From assembly GCA_900554215.1 (NCBI GenBank), contig USGG01000011.1, positions 1 through 39,418 on the forward strand: a stretch of 39,418 nucleotides of DNA, read 5' to 3'. Positions 31,034 to 38,862 of the stretch are shown here, in pieces. The stretch comes from an uncultured Megasphaera sp. (lineage in GTDB: Bacteria; Bacillota; Negativicutes; Veillonellales; Megasphaeraceae). Positions within the stretch are counted from its first letter, which is position 1; each line of letters opens with the position of its first letter. The translations under genes were made by a program, and so were the position numbers. Below the pieces are notes generated by a model. The model was given only the letters and a program-made list of their open reading frames with translations, searched no databases and had not been told where the DNA came from.

Positions 31034-32506
31034 ATGAAACAAGTAGAAGATATTGCCGCGTTGGAATTTCACCACCGCCAAGGCGGACAGTTCCGCTGGA
31101 TTACCATTACGACGCTCATGCTGGCTATCGGCACGATACTTCATCTCGTATCGCCCAGCGTCGGCGGCATTACGCCGAACTGGACGATCGCCACGTACTG
31201 CGTTGCCATCTGCCTGACCAAGCCTTCGTACCGCCAGGCCGTGGGCATCGGCCTCGTCGCCGCCTTGGTCAACGTGCTGACGTCGAAATCGGGCTTTCCC
31301 TACGGCAACCTCATCAGCGAGCCCATGGGCGCCCTGACCTGTACATTTATCGTCAAGAATCTGTCGTTTATAAAAATCAAAGGCCACTCGTGCCTTCCCG
31401 TGCTGACCGGCTTTGCCGCGACCTGCATGAGCGGCGGCATCTTCGTCACCATTTTGAAGATCGTCATGGGCCTGCCAAACAGCGTCTACTTCGCCGGCAT
31501 GCTGCCCTTGGTCGTGGTCATCGGCCTCTTGAACGCCGTCGTCACGCCGGTCATGTATTTTCCGGCCCTGCGGCTGTTCGTGGCCCGGGGCATCCTCGAT
31601 TCGCTGGAAGAGCAGGAGGTGGCTTCGGACCACAGCATGTACGACCTGAAGCCTTCTCAGGAGGGGCTCATTTCCATCGAGCACCTGACGTACATCTACA
31701 ATAAGCGGAAGCAGCCCGTTCTGGACGACGTTTCCATGGTGCTGCACAAGGGCGACTTCCTCGTCGTGACTGGCGAGAGCGGCAGCGGCAAGAGCTCTCT
31801 GTGCATGGCCATGACCGGCGCTATTCCCCATTACTTCGGCGGCGTCATGAAGGGCATGGTATACGTCGACGGCAAGGCTACGACCCAGACGACGATTTCC
31901 GATCTGGCCGGCCGCGTCGGCGCGATGCTCGACGACTACGACAGCCAGCTCGTCGCCATGACTGTAGAAGAAGAAATCGCCTTCAGCCTGGAAAATAAAG
32001 GCGTCGCGCCGGAAAAAATCGAAGCGGCCATTACGGAAACCCTGGAAAAGGTCGGCATGACGCCGTACCGCCTGCGCCCGCTCAGCAATTTGTCCGGCGG
32101 CCAGCGCCAGCGCCTGGTCATTGCCGGCGTATTGGCGACCAATCCGGATATTCTCGTGTTCGACGAACCGACGTCGGCCCTCGACCCGGAAGGAACCCAC
32201 GCCTTTTACGAGCTCATCCACGAACTCAACGTCAAATACGGCCACACCATCGTGGTCATCGAGCATTCCCTGGAAGCGGCCCTGCCGTACGCCAACCGGC
32301 TGGTGCTCCTCGACAAGGGGAAAATCGTCTGCGACGCCGACGTAGAAACGACGCTGCGCTACATGTACGACCACGACGTATATAAATCGGCTATTCCCCA
32401 GGTATTCGCCTGCCAGCTCGATTTGGAAAAGGCAGGATGTACCTTCCCCGTTCCCTGGGTTTCGACGGAAGCAGCTGTCGATTCGCTGCGGCAGATGAAG
32501 CTCTGA
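31034..32506 (+). CDS. ECF S component (TrpP-like) fused to a second EcfA ATPase
   Basis: 490 residues with two parts. Residues 1 to about 195 form a membrane domain of about six helices with features of the TrpP/YhaG tryptophan S component: TTLMLAIGTILHLVSPSVGG (about 25-44), ITPNWTIATYCVAICLTKP, GNLISEPMGALTCTFIV and VVIGLLNAVVTPVMYFPALR. From about 210 an ABC ATPase follows with Walker A GESGSGKSS (about 246), a Q-loop equivalent near YDSQLVAMTVEEEI, a canonical signature LSGGQRQR (about 355), Walker B ILVFDEPTSALD and IEHS. The reading frame is continuous, so the fusion is not an annotation artefact. Position behind a Trp T-box supports tryptophan or a close indole compound as substrate. 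AGGAGG precedes the ATG. Confidence 0.88.
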   Translation: MKQVEDIAALEFHHRQGGQFRWITITTLMLAIGTILHLVSPSVGGITPNWTIATYCVAICLTKPSYRQAVGIGLVAALVNVLTSKSGFPYGNLISEPMGALTCTFIVKNLSFIKIKGHSCLPVLTGFAATCMSGGIFVTILKIVMGLPNSVYFAGMLPLVVVIGLLNAVVTPVMYFPALRLFVARGILDSLEEQEVASDHSMYDLKPSQEGLISIEHLTYIYNKRKQPVLDDVSMVLHKGDFLVVTGESGSGKSSLCMAMTGAIPHYFGGVMKGMVYVDGKATTQTTISDLAGRVGAMLDDYDSQLVAMTVEEEIAFSLENKGVAPEKIEAAITETLEKVGMTPYRLRPLSNLSGGQRQRLVIAGVLATNPDILVFDEPTSALDPEGTHAFYELIHELNVKYGHTIVVIEHSLEAALPYANRLVLLDKGKIVCDADVETTLRYMYDHDVYKSAIPQVFACQLDLEKAGCTFPVPWVSTEAAVDSLRQMKL

Positions 32507-32520
32507 GAAAGGAAGAGGCT

Positions 32521-33087
32521 ATGAAGTTGTTATGTTTGGGCGACAGCTTGACCTACGGCTACGACGTCGCCTGCGAGTACCGCTGGACGACAAGGCTGGC
32601 GAAGGAAAAGGGAATTTCCGTCTGCAACGAAGGCCTGTGCGGCGATACGACAGGCGGCATGCTGTACCGGGCCCGGTGCATGAAGCTGGCCTCGTTCGAC
32701 GCATTTTTCTTTATGGGCGGCTCCAATGATATTCTCATGGATATTTCTCCGGACCAGGTGAGACAAAACCTGGAAGCCATAGCCCGTCTCTTTCAGGATG
32801 AGAAAAAAGCCGCGTACATCGGCGTGCCCATCCTGACCAAGGCGGAAAGCGCCCTATTCGGCTGGCAGGGAAGACATGACGTAGCCCGTCATAACGAAGC
32901 CCTGCGCAGCCACCGCCAATGGCTGCTGCAGCTGGCCGAACAATACCATTTCACTGCCGTCGACTTTTACGGCGCAATGCTGCAGGCAGAACAAGAAGGC
33001 CAGACGAATCTGTACGCCGACGGCGTTCACCCCAATGAAAAAGGCTACGCCGTCATGGCGCGGCAGGCCATTCAGATAATCCGCTGA
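32521..33087 (+). CDS. SGNH/GDSL-family esterase or acylhydrolase
   Basis: About 188 residues from ATG 32521, after GGAAGAGG. Block I LCLGDSLTYGY supplies the nucleophile serine (residue 9), GGSND (about 64-68) block III and DGVHPNEKGY (about 164) the Asp-His pair. No signal peptide is present, so it acts in the cytoplasm. It lies 14 bases after the S-ATPase fusion gene and so appears to be the last gene of the T-box operon, but its connection with tryptophan is unclear. Substrate is unknown: a small ester, thioester or deacetylation target. Confidence 0.88.
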   Translation: MKLLCLGDSLTYGYDVACEYRWTTRLAKEKGISVCNEGLCGDTTGGMLYRARCMKLASFDAFFFMGGSNDILMDISPDQVRQNLEAIARLFQDEKKAAYIGVPILTKAESALFGWQGRHDVARHNEALRSHRQWLLQLAEQYHFTAVDFYGAMLQAEQEGQTNLYADGVHPNEKGYAVMARQAIQIIR

Positions 33088-33094
33088 TATATGC

Positions 33095-33141
33095 AAATAC
33101 CGCATGTTCCCAAGCGTAGCACGGGAACATGCGGTATTTTT
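33095..33141. terminator. Bidirectional terminator between the SGNH and PucR genes
   Basis: AAATACCGCATGTTCCC (33095-33111) and GGGAACATGCGGTATTT (33123-33139) form a perfect 17-pair stem with an 11-base loop, followed by more T. It ends both converging transcripts. Confidence 0.9.
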
Positions 33142-34326
33142 TTATAATTCTACGCAGCAGCAAGCTTCTATTTTTAAGGCTATTGAAACTTGTTCGTATC
33201 CTTCGGGAGACAAAATGCTGCAGTGGATCAGGTTGCTGATTTGATTTAGACGATAGCGAATCGTATTAGCATGCTGGTTTAGGGCGGAGGCTGTTTGAGA
33301 TATATTTCCGTTATGCTGGATAAAGGATTCCGCCGTTTTTAACAGCATCGTATGATTTTCGGAATCGTAATCCCGGAGCGGCGTCAGAATGGACGAAGCG
33401 AAGCGCTGCATAGCCGGTTCCTTGCAATAAGGAAGCAAAATACTGTTGATTCCTAAGGTTTCATAGGTTTGATACGGTTTTTCCGGAAACAAGTGGAAGT
33501 AGCTGCTGTAAATAGCTTCTTGTATGCATAATTTGATTTTACGTTCCTTATAATGAATCGAGCTGACGCCTATACTGTATTTTTCCGTAAAATCATGAAG
33601 CGGCCCCGATACTAATTGGTCTGCCAGGTCTTCCGCTTTGGCGTTTTTAAAATTATGAGACGAATAGATGTAGAGAAGGCCGTTTTTATAACGCAGCAGC
33701 GAGTTATACGACGTCAATAGCCCGGCTGTTTTCGCAGCCTGTTCCATTTCCATATATTCCGACGTCGACACGCTCTTTTCCGAGCGAAAGTACAGGCAAA
33801 GGATATCCGGCTGCAGGCAGGGATTAATTTCTGTCTGCCATTCTTTTTGTTTAGAATCGTGTTCGGGATAGGTCAATATATGAGACACGATATTTTCAAA
33901 TTTGTCGAAATCATATAAGCTTTGAAGTCGTTTGTACGTATTGATGATAATTTTTTCAAAGTATTGTTCCGTATTTTTGATGAGGATGACTGGAAAATTG
34001 GTCGAGTCGGCAAATCGCAGGGCGTGGGCTGAAATGGGCAGGCTGTATACGTTTTTTATGACCAGGCAGCTGCATTTGCGCCGCTGCAATAAACGGATCG
34101 TATCAATTAAGCTGCCGGGATCGTCTTTTGCGTATTGCAGACTGGTTAAAATCATCTGGTTGGGAATAAAGCTGAGCTTCGTATATTTATTTTTTAGACG
34201 CTGATCGTATTCATAGTCCAAAATTCCGCAGGAATTTATTTCATTAGAAATGCCTCCGGCTCCGGCGATGAGCTTAAAACCGGAATATTCGGGATAGCTT
34301 AATATTTCGGCAACTGTTAGTTTCAA
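33142..34326 (-). CDS. PucR-family transcriptional regulator
   Basis: About 394 residues. The N-terminus (LKLTVAEILSYPEYSGFKLI, then AGAGGISNEINSCGIL) is a PucR-type purine-catabolism sensor domain. The C-terminus carries the PucR/CdaR helix-turn-helix (FIQHNGNISQTASALNQHAN, then TIRYRLNQI). The start is TTG: 34326 (seven bases after GAGGTG) is better placed than 34329. It is divergent from the aminotransferase-symporter-kinase-aldolase operon, which it probably activates. Related regulators respond to purines, amino acids, diacid or sugar-acid metabolites. The gene is noticeably more AT-rich than those to its left. Confidence 0.88.
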   Translation of the reverse strand: MKLTVAEILSYPEYSGFKLIAGAGGISNEINSCGILDYEYDQRLKNKYTKLSFIPNQMILTSLQYAKDDPGSLIDTIRLLQRRKCSCLVIKNVYSLPISAHALRFADSTNFPVILIKNTEQYFEKIIINTYKRLQSLYDFDKFENIVSHILTYPEHDSKQKEWQTEINPCLQPDILCLYFRSEKSVSTSEYMEMEQAAKTAGLLTSYNSLLRYKNGLLYIYSSHNFKNAKAEDLADQLVSGPLHDFTEKYSIGVSSIHYKERKIKLCIQEAIYSSYFHLFPEKPYQTYETLGINSILLPYCKEPAMQRFASSILTPLRDYDSENHTMLLKTAESFIQHNGNISQTASALNQHANTIRYRLNQISNLIHCSILSPEGYEQVSIALKIEACCCVEL

Positions 34327-34560
34327 CAAATATCACCTCTTTAATTTATAGAAAAATATAATATGTTTTGGTTGCATATAGAGAATTTGAAATGCCAGTG
34401 ATGAATCTTCACCAAATAACGTGAATATGTTTTGAAATAATATATAAATAGCAATAGGTATTTTTATTATACCGAACAATACCCAATAATTGAAGAATAT
34501 TTGTTTTTTGGCATAAAATTTAATTAACAGATACAGATTATTTATTGAGGAGGCATGAGT

Positions 34561-35721
34561 ATGGACTATTTGAGCGAGAGGGCTAAGCAACTGCATCAGG
34601 GAGCCATTCGCGCTATGTTTGATAAATCGGCAGGAATGGATGATATTATCAACATGGGAATTGGCGAGCCCGATTTAAATACACCTGCCAAAATTTGTGA
34701 GGCTGCGGCTCAGGCGTTAAAAGAAGGCAAAACTCACTATACGCCGAATGCCGGAACGCTGGAATGCCGGCAGGCCGTGGCGGCGCACAGCAGTATCAAA
34801 ACTCTGCAGTATGACCCTGTATCAGAAATTATCATTACGCCAGGCGGTATGGGGGCTTTGTCATTATTTCTTTCCGTTGTCGTGAATGAAGGCGATGAGG
34901 TATTGGTTCAAGATCCGCAGTGGCTTAATTATGTCAGCCAAATACAGTTTTTCGGCGGTGCGCCTGTGCCGGTACCTGTTCGGTCCAAAGAGTGCTTTGT
35001 ACTGAAAGCTGCAGAAATAGAAAAGCGGATTACAGCAAAGACGAAGCTGTTAATGCTCAATTCTCCGAATAATCCTACGGGCTGTGTGATTCCTCCTGCA
35101 GAATTAATGGCTATAGCAGACATTGCGAAGAAATATGATTTGCTGGTAGTATCTGACGAAGTGTACAACACTATTTGTTATGAAGACGCGTTTTTATCCA
35201 TCAGTATGTTGCCGGATATGAAGGAGCGAACTGTTGTCATCAATAGTTTGTCGAAAGCGTTTGCAATGACTGGATGGCGTCTGGGGTATGCCGCAGGTCC
35301 TGCCGATATTATAAAAAAAATGACGCAGGCCCAGGAAAATATCAGTGCCTGTGCTAACTCTGCAGCCCAGGCGGCGGCAGTGTATGCATTGAAACATCCG
35401 GATTTTGCTGAAACTATCCGAGATGAATTTGTTCGCCGCAGAAAGATAATTCTGGCAGCGTTAGATGCAATTCCTGAGATTTCCTATTGTGTGCCTCAAG
35501 GCGCTTTTTACGTCTTTCCCGACATTAGCACCTATGGCATGACGAGCTATGAATTCTGCAGCCGCCTGCTTGAAGAAGAACGCGTCGTGTGCATTCCCGG
35601 CAGTGCCTTCGGTGTATGCGGTGAAGGCCATATACGCATGGCTTATACTTGCAGTGAAGATGAATTAACTGAAGCTATGAGGCGGTTCAGCCGATTTTGT
35701 GAATCAGTGAGGAGGGGTTAA
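34561..35721 (+). CDS. Pyridoxal-phosphate aminotransferase, class I/II fold
   Basis: About 386 residues from ATG 34561, seven bases after GGAGG; ATG 34555 is too close. Fold-type I features: MGIGEPDLNTP near the N-terminus, NSPNNPTGCVIPP (about 166), SDEVYNTICYED (about 198), and the PLP lysine in SLSKAFAMTGWRLGYAAGP (Lys about 232), with the arginine that binds the substrate carboxylate near the C-terminus. It belongs to the aspartate/aromatic aminotransferase subgroup, but the amino donor is not predictable. Three bases separate it from the symporter gene, so translation is coupled. In this operon it should remove an amino group before the kinase and aldolase act. Confidence 0.9.
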   Translation: MDYLSERAKQLHQGAIRAMFDKSAGMDDIINMGIGEPDLNTPAKICEAAAQALKEGKTHYTPNAGTLECRQAVAAHSSIKTLQYDPVSEIIITPGGMGALSLFLSVVVNEGDEVLVQDPQWLNYVSQIQFFGGAPVPVPVRSKECFVLKAAEIEKRITAKTKLLMLNSPNNPTGCVIPPAELMAIADIAKKYDLLVVSDEVYNTICYEDAFLSISMLPDMKERTVVINSLSKAFAMTGWRLGYAAGPADIIKKMTQAQENISACANSAAQAAAVYALKHPDFAETIRDEFVRRRKIILAALDAIPEISYCVPQGAFYVFPDISTYGMTSYEFCSRLLEEERVVCIPGSAFGVCGEGHIRMAYTCSEDELTEAMRRFSRFCESVRRG

Positions 35722-35723
35722 TC

Positions 35724-36944
35724 ATGGGCAGTATTTTCTCGTATATGAACCGGCATTTTGCCCTTTGTCTGTTAGGGGCCGCCGCTGCTGGTGTCGTATT
35801 ATCCTTTGTTTTGGGGGATCAAGCTGTTGTTTTGCAGCCCTTGGGTACTATTTTTACACGGTTATTGGGAATGATTGTTCCCGTATTGGTATTCTTTTCT
35901 ATCGCATCTTCTTTTGCTAATATCGGCGATGCGACGCGCATGAAGAGCTGGGGAAGCAAAATCATCGGCTGGTTTATTATCTCCATGCTTATCGGCACGT
36001 TTTTAGGGATTGCAGCAGGTCTCTTTTTTAAGCCGGGATTGGGAATCGAACTGCAGGCAGCCGAGTTTAAGGCAACAGAAATTACGGTTAATATGTTTAT
36101 CGAATGGCTGCCGAAAAATTTCTTGGGCTGCCTTGCTGAGGGCAATACGATTCAAATTGTGTTTCTCGCTGTTTTTGTCGGCATTGCTGTTGTGCTTATG
36201 CCTGACGGAAAATCAAAGAATTTTTTGGTTACTTGTCTAACTGCCGGACAAGATTTGATTTTGCAGATTGTAAAAGGCATTATGTATTATGCGCCTATCG
36301 GTGTGGCTGCGCTGATGGCGACATCTATTAGCGGGCTGAAAGGATCTTTCGTTGCGCAAATGACCAGCTTTATTGCCGCTTACAGTATTGCCTTTGTGCT
36401 GCAGGTCATTGTCGTATACTTTGTCATGCTGTATATCGTAGGGAAAATTAACCCCTTCAAATTTACCCGCAAAATTTTCCCGGCTCTGATTACTGCATTT
36501 GTAACGACGAGCTCGGCCGGCACCCTTCCAGTGAATCTGCGATGTGTCAAAGAAGCTGGCATTGATAAAGAAATGGCCGATTTCGGATTGCCTTTAGGCG
36601 TTACGTTTAATATGGATTCTATGGCTATTGAAATTCCCTTGTATATCATGCTGGGTATGTATGCTGTTCACATGGAACCGACGGTGATACAGCTGTTTCT
36701 GTTCGTCATCATGGGCATTGCCTTTTCTGTCGGCTGCGCCGGCGTTCCCGGCGGCGGATTAGCTATCGCCGTCATATTGGTAAACGCCTTCGGTTTGCCG
36801 ACGGAGGTCGTAGCATGGATCGCTGCGATTTTCTTCTATCTGGATGTGACGGGTACGCCCATGAATATTTGGGGAGACGCTGTCTGCACGGCTATCGTAG
36901 CAAGCCGGGAAGGAAAGATTGATTGGGACAAGATGAATGCCTGA
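35724..36944 (+). CDS. Dicarboxylate/amino acid:cation symporter (DAACS family)
   Basis: 406 residues with about eight helices and two re-entrant hairpins. The serine-rich hairpin and TM7 motif appear as TSSAGTLPVNLRCVKEAG (about 265) followed by LPLGVTFNMDSMAIE (about 291-305), equivalent to the NMDGTA cation/substrate site of glutamate and serine/threonine carriers; NMDSMA is a divergent version. A second re-entrant GCAGVPGGGLA lies at about 335. It imports an anionic amino acid or dicarboxylate with Na+ or H+. AGGAGGGG precedes the ATG. Its place between an aminotransferase and a 2-keto-3-deoxy sugar-acid kinase suggests an amino-acid-like substrate. Confidence 0.9.
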   Translation: MGSIFSYMNRHFALCLLGAAAAGVVLSFVLGDQAVVLQPLGTIFTRLLGMIVPVLVFFSIASSFANIGDATRMKSWGSKIIGWFIISMLIGTFLGIAAGLFFKPGLGIELQAAEFKATEITVNMFIEWLPKNFLGCLAEGNTIQIVFLAVFVGIAVVLMPDGKSKNFLVTCLTAGQDLILQIVKGIMYYAPIGVAALMATSISGLKGSFVAQMTSFIAAYSIAFVLQVIVVYFVMLYIVGKINPFKFTRKIFPALITAFVTTSSAGTLPVNLRCVKEAGIDKEMADFGLPLGVTFNMDSMAIEIPLYIMLGMYAVHMEPTVIQLFLFVIMGIAFSVGCAGVPGGGLAIAVILVNAFGLPTEVVAWIAAIFFYLDVTGTPMNIWGDAVCTAIVASREGKIDWDKMNA

Positions 36945-36945
36945 T

Positions 36946-36982
36946 AAAAAAGATGCAGCAGTATACAGGCTGCATCTTTTTT
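36946..36982 (+). terminator. Terminator inside the operon, between symporter and kinase genes
   Basis: AAAAAAGATGCAGC (36946-36959) and GCTGCATCTTTTTT (36969-36982) form a perfect 14-pair stem with a nine-base loop and a T-run. Only 31 bases remain before the kinase start codon, too few for a separate promoter, so the kinase and aldolase genes must be reached by partial read-through. Confidence 0.85.
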
Positions 36983-37013
36983 CTATAACAACCTATGAAA
37001 GGGAGTGAATCTG

Positions 37014-38003
37014 GTGTACGTAGCGACAATCGATGGCGGCACGACGAATACGAGGGCATGTATTTGGCGAGGCCAATGCATTTTAGGAGAAGCAAGTGAA
37101 GCTGTAGGCGTGCGTAATGCTGTCATAGACGGTACAAAATCGGGACTTGTCAGGGCGGTGCGGCAGGCTCTTCGCACAGCGGCGTTTCGTGCCGGTATTC
37201 CCGTTTCTGAGATTTCTCTGATTTTGGCGGCGGGAATGTTGACCAGCAGTGCGGGCCTTAAAGAAATTCCTCATGCGGCGGCTCCTATTGGACTGGATAA
37301 ATTAGCCAATGCTATGGTCTGCGCATCTATTCCGGAAGTTGCTTCCCAGCCTATCTGGTTCGTGCCCGGCGTTAAAAACATGGAAGACAATGCGGTTACG
37401 GCAGAAAATGCTGCGATGATGGATATGATGCGCGGCGAAGAAGCGGAAGCGGTTGGGTTAGTATCTTATGTTAATCCCAAAGGGAGCGCGATCTTTGTAT
37501 TGCCTGGCTCTCATCATAAATATGTGCTGGTCGATGAGCGGCGAAGGATACAAAAATGCATAACGACGTTAGCTGGCGAAACGCTTCGTTCTCTGACCTT
37601 TGATACGATTTTAGCCGATACAGTATGCCGCTCCTTTGCTGCGGAATTTGACGAAGAAGCTTTTCTTCAGGGGGCGGAAGATGGAATGGAACATGTTTTT
37701 TTGCACGCGGCCTTCATGACGAGGATTCGCGGCATGTTCTGCCGATATACGCCCTTGCAGGCGCAGAACTATCTCTTAGGCGTTGTGTTGGCCGACGATA
37801 TGCAGGCCTTGGTTTCGGCCAAAGATTGGCCGCAATGGCGAGACGCCCTCTTTGTTGTAACAGGTAAGCCAGTCATGAAGAACGCATATGCCTGCCTGCT
37901 GGAACGGCGCGGGCAGGCTGTCGTCACAGCGACGGATGCGCAGCAGCGGGGATTGAGCGGGTACGGCGCAATGGAACTAGCGCGCCGGCGCGGTTTATTG
38001 TAA
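37014..38003 (+). CDS. dgoK: 2-keto-3-deoxy-galactonokinase family kinase (DgoK-like)
   Basis: About 329 residues with the ASKHA fold: the first phosphate loop ATIDGGTTNTRACIW is at the N-terminus, and LPGSHHKYVLVDERRRIQK (about 160-180) matches the conserved DgoK GTHSKWV region. The family phosphorylates 2-keto-3-deoxygalactonate at C6 to KDPGal. The start is taken as GTG at 37014, nine bases after AAAGGGAG; GTG 37005 directly abuts the site. The product would be the substrate of the aldolase encoded 17 bases downstream. No galactonate dehydratase (dgoD) is present, so the keto-deoxy acid must arise in another way. Confidence 0.88.
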   Translation: MYVATIDGGTTNTRACIWRGQCILGEASEAVGVRNAVIDGTKSGLVRAVRQALRTAAFRAGIPVSEISLILAAGMLTSSAGLKEIPHAAAPIGLDKLANAMVCASIPEVASQPIWFVPGVKNMEDNAVTAENAAMMDMMRGEEAEAVGLVSYVNPKGSAIFVLPGSHHKYVLVDERRRIQKCITTLAGETLRSLTFDTILADTVCRSFAAEFDEEAFLQGAEDGMEHVFLHAAFMTRIRGMFCRYTPLQAQNYLLGVVLADDMQALVSAKDWPQWRDALFVVTGKPVMKNAYACLLERRGQAVVTATDAQQRGLSGYGAMELARRRGLL

Positions 38004-38020
38004 GTGAGGAGGAGTATATA

Positions 38021-38671
38021 ATGAATATATTGGACGAATTATTGGATGCAAAAATTATTTCTATTATCCGCGGCGTTTCCAGTGAATACGTCCTGCCTGC
38101 CGCGGCCGCATTGGAACGAGGCGGCGTGCAGTTTGTAGAAGTTACGTATAAACCGGAAGATGAGGCGTCCTGCGCCGATACGCTGAAAAGTATTCGTTTG
38201 CTGAAGCAGCAGTATTCTGAAAAAATGCATATTGGAGCCGGTACGGTATTGACTGTACGGCAGGTAGAGGATGCGGCGGAAGCCGGCGCAGAATTTATTA
38301 TATCGCCTAATACGAATACAGCCGTGATTCAGCGGACGAAAGAATTACACTTAATTTCTATACCGGGCGCCTATACGCCGACGGAGGCTGAAGCTGCCTG
38401 GGAAGCCGGCGCAGATTTTATCAAGATCTTTCCTGCTGATACGCTGGGGCCGGCATATTTTAAAGCGGTTATGTCGTCCCTCTCTCATTTGAGACTCATT
38501 GCTACGGGAGGCGTATCGGAAAAAAATATTGAATCCTTCATGGCTGTCGGCGTAAGCGGGGTCGGTATAGGGAGCAATTTTGTCAGCGCAGATCGGATTA
38601 ACCGAGGAGCCTGGGCAGAAATAGAAAAAGACGCTTTATTCTATACATCTGCGGTAAAAAAATACAAATAA
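38021..38671 (+). CDS. eda: KDPG/KDPGal aldolase
   Basis: 216 residues, TIM barrel. The catalytic glutamate is in FVEVTYKPEDE (about 40) and the Schiff-base lysine is Lys135 in FIKIFPADTLGP. ATGGVSEKNIESF near residue 165 is the phosphate-binding loop. It cleaves 2-keto-3-deoxy-6-phospho(galacto)gluconate to pyruvate and glyceraldehyde-3-phosphate. KDPG and KDPGal forms cannot be distinguished by eye; the DgoK neighbour favours the galacto form. GAGGAGG precedes the ATG. It ends the operon; the stop codon is immediately followed by a long inverted repeat. Confidence 0.93.
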   Translation: MNILDELLDAKIISIIRGVSSEYVLPAAAALERGGVQFVEVTYKPEDEASCADTLKSIRLLKQQYSEKMHIGAGTVLTVRQVEDAAEAGAEFIISPNTNTAVIQRTKELHLISIPGAYTPTEAEAAWEAGADFIKIFPADTLGPAYFKAVMSSLSHLRLIATGGVSEKNIESFMAVGVSGVGIGSNFVSADRINRGAWAEIEKDALFYTSAVKKYK

Positions 38672-38696
38672 TATTGTGTAACTGTTTACACAATAT
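38671..38696. repeat. Perfect 11-bp inverted repeat after the aldolase gene
   Basis: ATATTGTGTAA (38671-38681) and TTACACAATAT (38686-38696) are perfect inverted arms around CTGT. There is no T-run after it, so an operator is as plausible as a terminator. Beyond it, the 310 bases to 38983 are AT-rich and hold only the cre-like site listed separately. Confidence 0.7.
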
Positions 38697-38862
38697 ACCT
38701 GGCTAAATGTAATTACGTTGCCGACATAAGGTCGTGCTATACATCTGGAATCGGCATAGAAGAAATATTGAAAAAGGCTATTTTATGGGATATAATTAGC
38801 TTAATAAATGATGGAATGATATTTGAATAGGCGGTAATTTTTGGAGAAATGCATAAATAAAT

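Noticed and set aside
30875..32374. Minus-strand open frame of 499 codons opposite the EcfT and S-ATPase genes
   Set aside because: It mirrors the codon pattern of the real genes (C/G at third positions leaves the opposite strand free of stops). It has no ribosome binding site and a low-complexity His/Asp/Val/Gly-rich product.
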